DNA from: Compostibacillus humi
GTDB lineage: Bacteria; Bacillota; Bacilli; Bacillales; Amphibacillaceae
DNA length: 64,000 bases
Assembly (NCBI RefSeq): GCF_014637175.1
Contig: NZ_BMEV01000010.1
Coordinates: forward strand, 1-64,000
Direction of reading: 5' to 3'
Shown here: positions 42,401-50,158 of the stretch, one piece after another
Layout of the letters: every line of letters begins with the position of its first letter
Numbering within the stretch: position 1 is the first letter of the stretch
Notes under the pieces: generated by a model
Seen by the model: only the letters and a program-made list of their open reading frames with translations
What the model was told of the DNA's origin: nothing
Databases searched by the model: none
Program-made: the position numbers and the translations under genes

Positions 42401-42720
42401 CGTTTTCCTCCTCGTTTGTTATTTTTGTTTGTTAACGAGAAGGAATTGCTGTCGGCATCATCGTCATCATCGTGTCCCGCTCTATTCGTTTTGCGGATAA
42501 TCCAATTTGTTATTTCGGAAATGACTGAAACAACTTGTTCCAGCAATCGTAACTGTATTTGGATTTTGCCGGAATGGCGAATAAATAAATTTGTGCTGTC
42601 TGATTTTCGGTGAAATGATACTCCTAAACGAATAAGGGGAACCATCGACAAAATAAGGCCGAACCAAAAACATATCAGCGAATATTCATAAAAAAGTTCA
42701 TTTAATAATTCGATGATAAT
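42226..42720 (-). CDS. MifM-like stalling leader ORF upstream of yidC
   Basis: An open frame from 42720 holds a membrane helix (SLICFWFGLILSMVPLIRLG), a charged stretch, then EITNWIIRKTNRAGHDDDDDAD. This fits the MifM arrest motif RIxxWIxxxxxMN plus acidic cluster, with R and MN replaced. It is followed at the right distance by a hairpin hiding the yidC SD, as in B. subtilis mifM-yqjG. No ATG precedes the helix: AGGTGA (42732-42727) is 6 nt from an ATT codon at 42720, the only well-placed start. No stop occurs before yidC; the frame stays open to 42226 inside it. Confidence 0.65.
   Translation of the reverse strand: MIIELLNELFYEYSLICFWFGLILSMVPLIRLGVSFHRKSDSTNLFIRHSGKIQIQLRLLEQVVSVISEITNWIIRKTNRAGHDDDDDADSNSFSLTNKNNKRGGKRWKNNLYSHFLKRIFSRQHYYFLPAVPQPNQYMPIPAVFSINILYILFPYSLKGLPDY
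42407..42443 (-). promoter_or_regulatory. hairpin sequestering the yidC Shine-Dalgarno
   Basis: On the minus strand CCTTCTCGTT (42443-42434) pairs with AACGAGGAGG (42416-42407): 10 bp with one G-U, 17-nt loop. The right arm contains the GGAGG used by yidC. The left arm starts about 14 nt after the acidic codons where ribosomes would stall. Confidence 0.8.
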
Positions 42721-42811
42721 CTGTATTCACCTGCCTTTGCGGTTTTTATTTACTACGTTCTTATCGTATAATAAGTTTCAATATTGCCTTATGACAAAGG
42801 GGGAGGAAATT

Positions 42812-43405
42812 TTGGCACAAAGAACGGCTTTATTTTTTAGCGGGGGAAAGGATAGCTGTTTTGCGCTGCACCGTCTGCAGCAGCAAAAAATCGATGTCGT
42901 ATGCCTAATGACAACGGTTTGGAAAGATAAAGACGAAACCGTTGCCCATGGCGAAAAGCTGGAACGTATTAATGGTCAGGCCAAGCGTTTGGGTATTCCG
43001 GTGCAATTTATTCCTGTAACTTTTGAAACATACACGGAAGATGTTGTTAAGGCGTTAAGCCAATTAAAGGCTGCGTATCGCTTGCGCGGGGTTGCCTTTG
43101 GCGATATTTACCTTGAAGGACACCGGGAGTGGGGGGAACAGGTTGCAAAGGATACCGGTTTAAGCCCTTATTACCCGTTATGGACTGATGAAGAGGGTGC
43201 AGTTCGTTTATTAAAAGAATTTGTTGCATCGGGATTTAAAGCAGAGGTAATCCGGGTAGACGAAAGCAAGCTTCCGAAAAGCTGGGTCGGCCGGCTCCTC
43301 GACGCAAGTTTTATCGATGATATTCAGCACAAAGATGTATGTCCAATGGGGGAATCGGGAGAGTATCATACTTTTGTATACGATGGTCCGATCTTCCGGA
43401 AGTGA
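42812..43405 (+). CDS. Dph6-like ATP-pyrophosphatase family protein
   Basis: A 197-aa adenine nucleotide alpha-hydrolase (PP-loop) protein of the Dph6/diphthine-ammonia ligase-related family. The PP-loop is FFSGGKDSCFAL (8-19). CLMTTVWKDKDET and VAFGDIYLEGHREWGEQV, then CPMGESGEYHTFVYDGPIF near the end, are the family hallmarks. Bacteria have no diphthamide, so the bacterial role is unknown. The TTG at 42812 follows GGGGGAGGAAA; upstream in-frame ATGs lie inside or before that site. The gene is divergent from the yidC leader. Confidence 0.82.
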   Translation: MAQRTALFFSGGKDSCFALHRLQQQKIDVVCLMTTVWKDKDETVAHGEKLERINGQAKRLGIPVQFIPVTFETYTEDVVKALSQLKAAYRLRGVAFGDIYLEGHREWGEQVAKDTGLSPYYPLWTDEEGAVRLLKEFVASGFKAEVIRVDESKLPKSWVGRLLDASFIDDIQHKDVCPMGESGEYHTFVYDGPIFRK

Positions 43406-43444
43406 AAAATCCCTTTTATTTTTGGAAAATAGGTACTTGTTTAT

Positions 43445-43472
43445 ACACTCCAATGATAAATTACATAGGTTA
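43445..43472 (+). promoter_or_regulatory. sigma-K-like promoter of cotD
   Basis: CATAGGTTA (43464-43472) fits CATANNNTA, with ACA (43445-43447) 16 nt upstream, as expected for a late mother-cell coat gene. Confidence 0.6.
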
Positions 43473-43503
43473 ATAGTGTATCATAACAAGAAAGGGGATT
43501 ACT

Positions 43504-43866
43504 ATGCGACGCAGACATCACGGACCACATTGTGGTTGTCCGAAATGTATTGTGCATCCGGTTAAGCATAATACGGTTCATACTTGTTCTGAAAGTGAGG
43601 TACTACACGTTCATCCGTCTCATACAACGGTCGTTAACCATCATTTAGTTAAAAATCAGCATATATTCCCGCATTCGACTTCATTCCAAAATGTAACCAA
43701 TAGTGTAGATCAATTTGGTCCATCTTTTGAAGTCCCTGGTCCAGGATTTGGCCCAGGTCAGGTAGCGGGAGCAATGCAGCCGGGATGTGGACCGGGTCAA
43801 GTAGCAGGGGCGATGCAGCCGGGATACGGAATGGGTCCTTGGAACAAGCCGAAGAAAGGATGTTAA
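43504..43866 (+). CDS. cotD: spore coat protein D
   Basis: A 120-aa inner coat protein. The start MRRRHHGPHCGCPKCIVHPVK, the His-rich middle with VVNHHLVKNQHIFPHSTSFQN, and a Gly/Pro-rich tail match CotD. The tail contains two copies of GPGQVAGAMQPG, an internal repeat of 12 residues encoded by a tandem DNA repeat at about 43753-43825. Cys residues lie at both ends. A sigma-K-like promoter and AAGGGGAT site precede the ATG. It is made in the mother cell and assembled on the spore. Confidence 0.88.
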   Translation: MRRRHHGPHCGCPKCIVHPVKHNTVHTCSESEVLHVHPSHTTVVNHHLVKNQHIFPHSTSFQNVTNSVDQFGPSFEVPGPGFGPGQVAGAMQPGCGPGQVAGAMQPGYGMGPWNKPKKGC

Positions 43867-44055
43867 GCTGTATTACGCTGGCATGTTGTATTGCCAGCTT
43901 TTCTTTTTGTTTATTGTATTTAACGAAATCATTGTTTTGAAATCGCTATATTAATGATGCTTTTTTCCTGAAAGTTCTGCTTTCAGCATGTACAATGTGG
44001 AAAAGACAGGCTGTATTGATTCATTTGATGATGACCGTAAAGGAGGCGTTGTAAA

Positions 44056-44607
44056 TTGAAAGTATTAGCCGTTTCGGGGTATAAGCCGATGGAAATAAAT
44101 ATTTTTGCGGAAAATGACCCAAGGATTCATTTTATAAAAAAAGCAATCGAGAAGAGATTGGAACAGCTAATACATAATGGTCTTGAGTGGGTTATCGTTT
44201 CCGGACAAATGGGCGTCGAATTATGGACAATCGAAGTTGTATTGGATTTAAAAGAAAATTATGATATTCAAGTGGCTGTATTTCCGCCTTTTGAAAATCA
44301 GGAAAGCCGCTGGCCGGAACATCTGAAAGAAAAGTACCAGGAATTAACGATGGCATCTGATTTCTATAAGCCTATTTATCAAGGAGACTATAAAGGAACT
44401 TATCAATATCGGGCAAAAAATTTATTTCTCGTTGATAAAAGTGATGGCTGTTTGCTGCTGATGGATGAAGAATTTCCCGGGAGCAATAAATATTTGTGGG
44501 AGATTGCGAAAAAGAAGGATGAATATTCTATATTTCTTATTACACCGGCAGATTTAGAGGAAATTGTCGAAGAAATACGCATGTCTAATCCGGAATACTG
44601 GAATTAA
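44056..44607 (+). CDS. ypsA: YpsA-like SLOG family protein (DUF1273)
   Basis: A 183-aa cytoplasmic protein of the YpsA/SLOG Rossmann-like family. It starts VLAVSGYKPMEINIF, followed by WVIVSGQMGVELWTIEVV, AVFPPFENQESRWPE and the closing GCLLLMDEEFPGSNKYLWEIA, all family features. B. subtilis YpsA is about 180 aa and affects cell division. There it sits next to gpsB; here gpsB is not adjacent. A TTG start at 44056 follows AAAGGAGG. Confidence 0.87.
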   Translation: MKVLAVSGYKPMEINIFAENDPRIHFIKKAIEKRLEQLIHNGLEWVIVSGQMGVELWTIEVVLDLKENYDIQVAVFPPFENQESRWPEHLKEKYQELTMASDFYKPIYQGDYKGTYQYRAKNLFLVDKSDGCLLLMDEEFPGSNKYLWEIAKKKDEYSIFLITPADLEEIVEEIRMSNPEYWN

Positions 44608-44732
44608 ATTCCCTTCATAAAAATATCGATAAGATTTAATGTTAAAAATAATTAAAGGATTTAAAAATAAAGTATAGAAATATACATTAGTAAGAAGATG
44701 TACACTTTAGCAATTGATGTTGGAGGGAAAAT

Positions 44733-45524
44733 ATGAAGGATTTTCCAGTGCTGGAAACAAAGCGACTTCATCTTGTAAATATTTGTCCATGTTACACAAA
44801 AGATTTATATGATATTTTATCCCGGGATAATGTAACCCGATACTATGGTGTGGATAGTTTAGAATCTATTGACGAAGCTGCAGAGTTAGTCGAGCAAATC
44901 CAGACCCTTTTCAGGCAGGGCCGAAGTATTCGCTGGGGGCTCGTATTAAAGGAGACGGGCCAATTTATCGGAACTGCAGGGTTAAATAATATTCATTATT
45001 GGAATAAAAAAGCAGATATCGGCTATGAGCTGCACCCGGATTTTTGGCGAAAAGGGTTCATGTCGGAAGCGGTTTGCTGCATTCTTGAATACGCCTTTGA
45101 GGTGATGGAATTGTATCGGATCGGGGCGTTGACTTACCCTGAGAATATTCCTTCTATCCGTTTATTAAAGAAATTGTCCTTTCAGCAGGAAGGCATCCTC
45201 CGCGGATATTTGCAACAGAGCGGCCGTTCCCATGATGTTATTATGCATTCGTTGTTAAAGCCGGAATGGGAGAAGTTAAACCATCAGACAGGTGAGGAAA
45301 AACTTTTTCCTGTCCAGCAAAGGGAGAAAAAGTTATATCAGTTGACCACTATTCCGTACCTACCGCACTCGACAATTTTGGCAAAGGAAATAAAAGTATT
45401 GAAAAAAGAGATTCATCAATTAAAAGGCAGGGAACGAAGAAAAAAAGAGAAACTCTTAAAGAAAAAATTAAAAATGTATCAGCAAATTTGCCCCCACTCA
45501 CTGAAGGATCGTTTAATTAAGTAA
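44733..45524 (+). CDS. RimJ/RimL-type GNAT acetyltransferase with basic coiled tail
   Basis: A 263-aa protein. The GNAT domain (1-180) has ETKRLHLVNICP at its start, the acetyl-CoA region ADIGYELHPDFWRKGFMSEAV (about 95-115), and ENIPSIRLLKKLSFQQEGILR. The remaining 80 residues form a Lys/Glu-rich helical tail (KEIKVLKKEIHQLKGRERRKKEKLLKKKLK), unusual for this group. It would acetylate an amino group of a protein or small molecule. GGAGGG precedes the ATG. It is monocistronic. Confidence 0.82.
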   Translation: MKDFPVLETKRLHLVNICPCYTKDLYDILSRDNVTRYYGVDSLESIDEAAELVEQIQTLFRQGRSIRWGLVLKETGQFIGTAGLNNIHYWNKKADIGYELHPDFWRKGFMSEAVCCILEYAFEVMELYRIGALTYPENIPSIRLLKKLSFQQEGILRGYLQQSGRSHDVIMHSLLKPEWEKLNHQTGEEKLFPVQQREKKLYQLTTIPYLPHSTILAKEIKVLKKEIHQLKGRERRKKEKLLKKKLKMYQQICPHSLKDRLIK

Positions 45525-45602
45525 GTTTACAGATCGATGGAATATCCGGGGACAATAAGAGATTGGACACGGGATGATAAAGGTTTTCTCTTGGCCATTT
45601 GC

Positions 45603-45962
45603 TTATATTTGCAGGAGCAAATATACAATGACCGCCAGACAACACACTATACGGCTCGTTTCTTTCCCGTGTTCATCGCTGCAGGCCGCATGTATTATGT
45701 TATAAATTAAGTGAATGTCTTTAAAAGGAAAAAGTTCTCGTCCGCTTGATATATTTTTTCTATTTTCCTGGAATTCCTGGCCAAAGGTTTGGGCGAGACA
45801 ACGAAAGAAGTAATCGTCGGTATCTGCTTCCCGGACGATTTCAATCATCTCCCTCGGATTTGCTTCCCCGTCGTTCACTGGTTTGGCCGGAAAAAGGATA
45901 AATAATAAAGTGACCGAGAGAATGCTGAATAGGGAAAGGATTTTACGAAAAGTATTTTTCAT
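45603..45962 (-). CDS. uncharacterised exported protein
   Basis: I do not recognise a family. The protein has a clear signal or anchor segment (8-26; ILSLFSILSVTLLFILF), then an acidic mid-region (NPREMIEIVREADTDDYFFRCLAQTFGQEFQ) and a second hydrophobic end (IVCCLAVIVYLLL). Three to four Cys are present. The ATG at 45962 lies 16 nt after GGAGG, an awkward distance; an in-frame ATG at 45998 lies in a hairpin loop. The GGAGG itself is paired in that 15-bp hairpin, so translation looks conditional. Confidence 0.5.
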   Translation of the reverse strand: MKNTFRKILSLFSILSVTLLFILFPAKPVNDGEANPREMIEIVREADTDDYFFRCLAQTFGQEFQENRKNISSGRELFPFKDIHLIYNIIHAACSDEHGKETSRIVCCLAVIVYLLLQI

Positions 45963-45978
45963 AGAAAGTTTAGAGCTA

Positions 45979-46012
45979 CCTCCCTTCATAGAAAGCATTC
46001 TATGAAAGGAGG
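45979..46012 (-). promoter_or_regulatory. 15-bp hairpin masking a Shine-Dalgarno sequence
   Basis: Minus strand: CCTCCTTTCATAGAA (46012-45998), loop TGCT, TTCTATGAAGGGAGG (45993-45979), 15 pairs with one G-U. The right arm holds GGGAGG before the 45603 gene, and the left arm is an anti-SD mimic. There is no T-run, so it is not a normal terminator. Confidence 0.65.
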
Positions 46013-46063
46013 GGTTGTACAGTGTGGGTACGCTGTTTAGCTTTTCATATAATAGGGTAATGT

Positions 46064-46231
46064 TTATTGTCTTTTTTCCTTTTTCATTTTGCGGATGATT
46101 AGCTCCTGCTGTTTAACTTCGATCTCCATTTCATCCCCGTGGGCCAGCCCTGCTTCGTGCAAAATATCTTTTGGGAACGTAACTCCGTAGTTTTTCCCGA
46201 TTTTTGTAATTTTTCGCTGTAATTTTGTCAA
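46064..46231 (-). CDS. AbrB/MazE/SpoVT-type DNA-binding protein
   Basis: A 55-aa swapped-hairpin AbrB-type protein. It starts TKLQRKITKIGKNYGVTFPKDILHEAGLAHGDEMEIEV, which covers a full AbrB-type beta-barrel, followed by a basic tail (KKEKR). It could be a small transition-state regulator or a MazE/VapB-like antitoxin, but no toxin gene is adjacent. I took the TTG at 46231 behind GGGGTGATGG; the ATG at 46237 is an alternative start. It lies upstream of the exported-protein gene on the same strand. Confidence 0.78.
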   Translation of the reverse strand: MTKLQRKITKIGKNYGVTFPKDILHEAGLAHGDEMEIEVKQQELIIRKMKKEKRQ

Positions 46232-46366
46232 AACCATCACCCCATCTAGCATTTTATAAACTATTATACTTTTTTTCTCATATTTTAAGAAACTGATTTT
46301 TACAGTATCATATTATTCCATACTATATTAAAATGGAAAGTAACCGAATGGATTAGGGGGAAAAGC

Positions 46367-46885
46367 ATGGATACTTGCATTCGGGAAATGACAAAATCCG
46401 ATATACCGATTGTCCAGGATATTGCCAGGGAAAGCTGGCACGATACATATGAAGGGATTATCCCAATAGATATCCAAGACCGGTTTTTAAATTCCGCATA
46501 TCATCGCCGAAATATGAAAAGAAGGCTGAAGCAGTCACATATTTTTGTTGCGGAAGTGAAGGGGAAAGTCGTCGGTTTTGCTAACTATTCTCCGGTATCG
46601 AAAGACAGATCGGTTGAACTTGGAGCAATTTATTTATATCCGGCGTACCAGGGACAGGGTCTTGGTACTAAATTATTAATCGCCGGGGTTGAAAAGCTTA
46701 AACCAGAAAAGATTTATTTATATGTCGAGAAAAATAATGTTAAAGGGATGCGCTTTTATCAGGCAAGAGGTTTTAAAAAGGTGAAAGAATTTGAGGATGA
46801 ATTGTATGGGCATCCTTTGCAAACCGTGCAAATGGTGCTGGAAATAAACGAAATGGAAAATCAATCGAGGAAGGCTGAATTATAA
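46367..46885 (+). CDS. GNAT family N-acetyltransferase
   Basis: A 172-aa acetyltransferase, PaiA/YitI-like. The order is IREMTKSDIPIVQDIARESWHDTYEGI at the N-terminus, IFVAEVKGKVVGFANYSP (about 65-82), the acetyl-CoA motif LGAIYLYPAYQGQGLGTKLL (about 90-110), and YLYVEKNNVKGMRFYQARGFK. Cytoplasmic. PaiA-type relatives acetylate polyamines, which would fit the agmatine/putrescine block 1 kb downstream, but the substrate cannot be read from the sequence. The YrvL-like gene follows after 17 nt. Confidence 0.87.
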   Translation: MDTCIREMTKSDIPIVQDIARESWHDTYEGIIPIDIQDRFLNSAYHRRNMKRRLKQSHIFVAEVKGKVVGFANYSPVSKDRSVELGAIYLYPAYQGQGLGTKLLIAGVEKLKPEKIYLYVEKNNVKGMRFYQARGFKKVKEFEDELYGHPLQTVQMVLEINEMENQSRKAEL

Positions 46886-46902
46886 AATGACAGGATGTTT
46901 TT

Positions 46903-47358
46903 ATGCGTAAAATATCACAGGGAATCATGAGTTTTTTGGAGAAAGCCGTTGTATTTTTCACCGTCTTATTTTTAATCCTCTTTGCTTTAATCTTCGTTTT
47001 GCTGCTGTATTTTTTTGGCTTTGCGGGATTTTTTTTCCTCTTTCAAGTGGAATACGAGTCGTTAACGGTACTGCTGTTATACGTTATTTTCGTTCTTCTG
47101 TTCGGATTTGTTATCGATTGGATTGCGAAAGTTTTTGTCATGATATGCAACGCAAACGTAAAAAACTACCATTACTCCATGATTATTAAACTATTTATTG
47201 AAATGATGTTTGCGTGGGTCACTTTGATTATTGTTGATGAGATGCTGGAACAGGTTACTGTCTCTATATGGCTCGAACTGCTTGCGGCATCCATAATGAC
47301 CTTGGCAGATTTTACGTTTGAAAATAAAAGCAAATGGAAAAAGAAATTATCTCACTAA
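46903..47358 (+). CDS. YrvL-like regulatory membrane protein
   Basis: A 151-aa protein with four hydrophobic helices (about 13-45, 52-75, 88-112, 120-138). Features such as FGFAGFFFLFQVEYESLTVLLLYVIFVLLFGFVIDW and IVDEMLEQVTVSIWLELLAASIMTLADFTFENK follow the outline of B. subtilis YrvL, reported as a regulator around the SigO/RsoA system. No sigO homologue is visible here. It is 17 nt behind the GNAT gene and ended by a strong terminator. Confidence 0.65.
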   Translation: MRKISQGIMSFLEKAVVFFTVLFLILFALIFVLLLYFFGFAGFFFLFQVEYESLTVLLLYVIFVLLFGFVIDWIAKVFVMICNANVKNYHYSMIIKLFIEMMFAWVTLIIVDEMLEQVTVSIWLELLAASIMTLADFTFENKSKWKKKLSH

Positions 47359-47375
47359 AAATAGAGGATTTTTTT

Positions 47376-47406
47376 AATAACAGTTTTGATGACTGTTATT
47401 TTTTTT
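47376..47406 (+). terminator. intrinsic terminator
   Basis: 9-bp stem AATAACAGT/ACTGTTATT with a 7-nt loop, then eight T residues. Confidence 0.88.
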
Positions 47407-47453
47407 ATGAAAATTTTTAATGTATAATAATTTTGAATTGTTTTTGAATAAGG

Positions 47454-47472
47454 TGAATCGAATTCGATTCAA
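47454..47472. promoter_or_regulatory. 18-bp palindrome before the sigma-54 activator gene
   Basis: TGAATCGAATTCGATTCA (47454-47471) is a perfect palindrome 22 bp before the activator ATG. With one more base it matches 55936-55954 at 16 of 19 positions, so it is probably this activator's binding site. Confidence 0.7.
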
Positions 47473-47493
47473 TCATTGGAAGGCGGGGATTGT

Positions 47494-48894
47494 ATGAATG
47501 GAGATTTTATAAAAGATCTACACTTCCATAAAATATTTAATCATTTAAATGATGGAATTTTTATCGCCGATCAATATGGTTATGCTATTTGGGTCAATGA
47601 GACAAGTACAAAACAAATTGGCGCACCGAGGTCAAAAATTATCGGGAAACATGTGGATGATTTGGAAAGTAAAGGATTTTTTACACCTTCTGTAACGAAA
47701 ATTGTATTAGAGAAGAAGGATGTTGTCTCAAAAGTCCAAACGTCCAATGGCAGGCAATTTCTTGCTACAGGATATCCGGTCCAGATAAAGGAAGATAATA
47801 CTGGATATATACTTGTCCATGTCAAAGATATTACAGAAACAGTAAAAACAACTTTTCAATTGGAGAAGGCAGAAGCACTTATTCAGCAATATTGGCAGGA
47901 ATTGCAGCGGATGAAGTCAGCTTATCAGCAGAACAATGAAGAAAGCAATATCATCGGACAAAGCAAGAAACATGAAAAAATGATAAACAAGATTACACGG
48001 CTTAGTGATGTGGATGCAACGATACTGATTACCGGAGAATCAGGAGTAGGGAAGAGCAGAATTGCGGAGGAAATACATAAAAGAAGTTCCAGATCGAAGA
48101 AACCATTTCTATCGATTAATTGCGGCGCGATACCGGAATCTTTATTGGAGTCAGAATTGTTTGGATATAAGAAAGGAGCCTTTTCCGGCGCAAATCAGAA
48201 GGGAAAAACCGGCTTAGCAGAAATGGCAGAAGGGGGAACATTGTTTTTAGATGAAGTGGCAGAGCTGCCGTTATCACTGCAGCCCAAACTTCTGCACCTT
48301 GTTCAAGATAAAACCTTTATCCCTATTGGAGCTACCGAACCAAAAAAAGTGGATATTCGCATCATTGCAGCAACTAATCAAGGCCTTTTGCAAATGGTAA
48401 AGGAAAAAAAGTTTCGCGAAGATTTATATTATCGTCTAAATGTTGTATCCATTCATGTGCCGTCCCTCAGAGAGAGAAGAGAAGATATTCTGCCACTCGC
48501 ATACCATTACTTTAATCATTATAAGAAAAAATACAATAAACAAGCGTCGTTAAGCAATGAACTGATAGATTTTTTTCAATCCTATGACTGGCCTGGAAAT
48601 ATAAGGGAATTAGAGAATATCATCGAGCGTTTAGTAATTACCTCTGAAGGCAACATTATCGGAGCAGAAGATTTGCCAGACCAGATGATTGTAAACATGG
48701 AAAATCGAACTTATTCATCTGCAGACTTAAAGGGGAAAACGTTAAAACAATTTTTGGAAGAAATTGAAAAGAGATTGATTGAAGAAGCAATGGAGAAATA
48801 TCGATCCACAAGAAAAGCTGCTGAATCATTAGGAATGACCCAATCGTCATATATGCGCCGCTTAAAAAAGTATAATTTATCTAAAACGTTGTGA
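47494..48894 (+). CDS. sigma-54-dependent PAS-AAA-Fis transcriptional activator
   Basis: A 466-aa enhancer-binding protein of the RocR/BkdR type. A PAS sensor lies at about 8-115 (NDGIFIADQYGYAIWVN). The AAA+ domain (about 155-390) has Walker A GESGVGKS, the sigma-54 contact loop as GAFSGA, Walker B GGTLFLDEV, and the RDLYYRL-type FREDLYYRLNV. A Fis-type helix-turn-helix closes it (STRKAAESLGMTQSSYMRRLKKY). It needs SigL-RNA polymerase. Two GG-N10-GC promoters flank it, before agmatine deiminase and before the 55812 operon; these are the likely targets. ATG 47494 follows GGAAGGCGGGG. Confidence 0.93.
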   Translation: MNGDFIKDLHFHKIFNHLNDGIFIADQYGYAIWVNETSTKQIGAPRSKIIGKHVDDLESKGFFTPSVTKIVLEKKDVVSKVQTSNGRQFLATGYPVQIKEDNTGYILVHVKDITETVKTTFQLEKAEALIQQYWQELQRMKSAYQQNNEESNIIGQSKKHEKMINKITRLSDVDATILITGESGVGKSRIAEEIHKRSSRSKKPFLSINCGAIPESLLESELFGYKKGAFSGANQKGKTGLAEMAEGGTLFLDEVAELPLSLQPKLLHLVQDKTFIPIGATEPKKVDIRIIAATNQGLLQMVKEKKFREDLYYRLNVVSIHVPSLRERREDILPLAYHYFNHYKKKYNKQASLSNELIDFFQSYDWPGNIRELENIIERLVITSEGNIIGAEDLPDQMIVNMENRTYSSADLKGKTLKQFLEEIEKRLIEEAMEKYRSTRKAAESLGMTQSSYMRRLKKYNLSKTL

Positions 48895-48933
48895 TGAAAG
48901 CATAGATTTTATATTTTATAGAAAACAAAATTT

Positions 48934-48950
48934 ATGGCATGGATTTTGCA
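48934..48950 (+). promoter_or_regulatory. sigma-54 promoter of the agmatine deiminase gene
   Basis: ATGGCATGGATTTTGCA: GG (48936-48937) and GC (48948-48949) are separated by exactly 10 nt, matching the TGGCAC-N5-TTGCA consensus. It lies about 37 nt before the start codon. Confidence 0.88.
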
Positions 48951-48985
48951 ATAAATATATAAAGGGAATTTAGGAGGAGATAAAA

Positions 48986-50083
48986 TTGGTTAGAACTTGG
49001 TACACGATGCCGAAAGAAGACGGTTTTCGGATGCCTGGCGAGTTTGAAGAACATAAAGGTACGTGGATGCTTTGGCCGCAGCGGACAGATACTTGGAGGG
49101 ATGGCGCAAAACCGGCTCAAAGGGCATACGTAGAGGTTGCCAAGGCGATAAGTAAATTTGAACCGGTGACAATGTGTGTGAATCAGGACCAGTACGAAAA
49201 TGCGCGTGCCATGCTGCCGAGCCACATTCGGGTAGTTGAGATATCGTCCAATGATGCATGGATGCGGGATATAGGCCCTACCTTTGTTAAAAATGATAAA
49301 GGAGAAGTACGGGGGATTGACTGGAACTTTAATGCTTGGGGAGGATTGGAGGAAGGGTTATATTTCCCGTGGGACCAGGACCTTCTTGTGAAACAGAAAG
49401 TAATGGAAATAGAAGGAATTGACAGATATGAAGCAAGGGATATCGTTTTAGAAGGGGGTGCCATTACGGTAGATGGGGAAGGCACATTGATTACGACGGA
49501 GCAATGTTTATTGCATCCTAACCGCAATCCTCATTTGACGAAAGAACAAGTGGAAGAAAAATTGGAGCAATATTTAGGCATCGAAAAAGTCATTTGGCTT
49601 AAAAATGGTCTTGTTGGGGATGAAACTGACGGACATGTAGATGAAGTTGTATTTTATGTTCGTCCAGGGGAAGTAGCGTTAGGATGGACCGACGATCCAA
49701 ATGATCCTAACTATGAAGTTTTGCACGATGCCTTTGAACGATTGCAGTCCGCCGTTGATGCAAGGGGAAGAAAGTTAAAAATTCATAAAATCCCAATGCC
49801 ACAACAAATCCGGTTAACGGAAGAGGAAAGCAAAGGGATCGATTTTTCGGAACATAGTTTTGAACGGACAGCGGAAAAGCAGTTTATTGCTACATATATC
49901 AATTGTTATTTATGTAATGGAGGAGTAATATTGCCAGCCTTTGGCGATCCCCATGATGAAATTGCTGCAGAAATGTTCCAGAAAATCTATCCCGACCGGG
50001 AAGTCGTTTCTGTTTATACGAGGGAAATATCCCTTGGCGGAGGTAATATTCACTGTATCACTCAACAACAGCCAAAGGGGTAA
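48986..50083 (+). CDS. aguA: agmatine deiminase
   Basis: A 365-aa enzyme of the guanidino-group-modifying family, converting agmatine to N-carbamoylputrescine and ammonia. The start region MPGEFEEHKGTWMLWPQRTDTWRDGAKPAQ, the substrate-binding NDAWMRDIGPTFV, ETDGHVDE and the catalytic Cys 357 in GGGNIHCITQQQP are intact. TTG start at 48986, preceded by TAGGAGGAG. A sigma-54 promoter and the adjacent activator indicate induction, probably by agmatine or arginine. The next catabolic genes are on the other strand. Confidence 0.95.
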   Translation: MVRTWYTMPKEDGFRMPGEFEEHKGTWMLWPQRTDTWRDGAKPAQRAYVEVAKAISKFEPVTMCVNQDQYENARAMLPSHIRVVEISSNDAWMRDIGPTFVKNDKGEVRGIDWNFNAWGGLEEGLYFPWDQDLLVKQKVMEIEGIDRYEARDIVLEGGAITVDGEGTLITTEQCLLHPNRNPHLTKEQVEEKLEQYLGIEKVIWLKNGLVGDETDGHVDEVVFYVRPGEVALGWTDDPNDPNYEVLHDAFERLQSAVDARGRKLKIHKIPMPQQIRLTEEESKGIDFSEHSFERTAEKQFIATYINCYLCNGGVILPAFGDPHDEIAAEMFQKIYPDREVVSVYTREISLGGGNIHCITQQQPKG

Positions 50084-50085
50084 AT

Positions 50086-50125
50086 AAAACAGGGTTGTCC
50101 TCTTTTACGGACAACCCTGTTTTTT
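50086..50125. terminator. bidirectional terminator between aguA and the permease
   Basis: Perfect 15-bp stem AAAACAGGGTTGTCC/GGACAACCCTGTTTT with an 8-nt loop. Confidence 0.92.
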
Positions 50126-50158
50126 GGATCAGTTTATTGATTTGCAAAGTACGGGCGT

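Noticed and set aside
42482-42673. A 63-codon minus-strand ORF upstream of yidC starting at an ATG
   Set aside because: It has no SD and no membrane helix, and is out of frame with the WI/acidic arrest motif; the overlapping frame is the better leader candidate.
45603-46252. Toxin-antitoxin pair formed by the AbrB-type protein and the downstream exported protein
   Set aside because: The downstream protein has a signal segment and two hydrophobic ends and no toxin motif; spacing and hairpin do not suggest an antitoxin-toxin operon.
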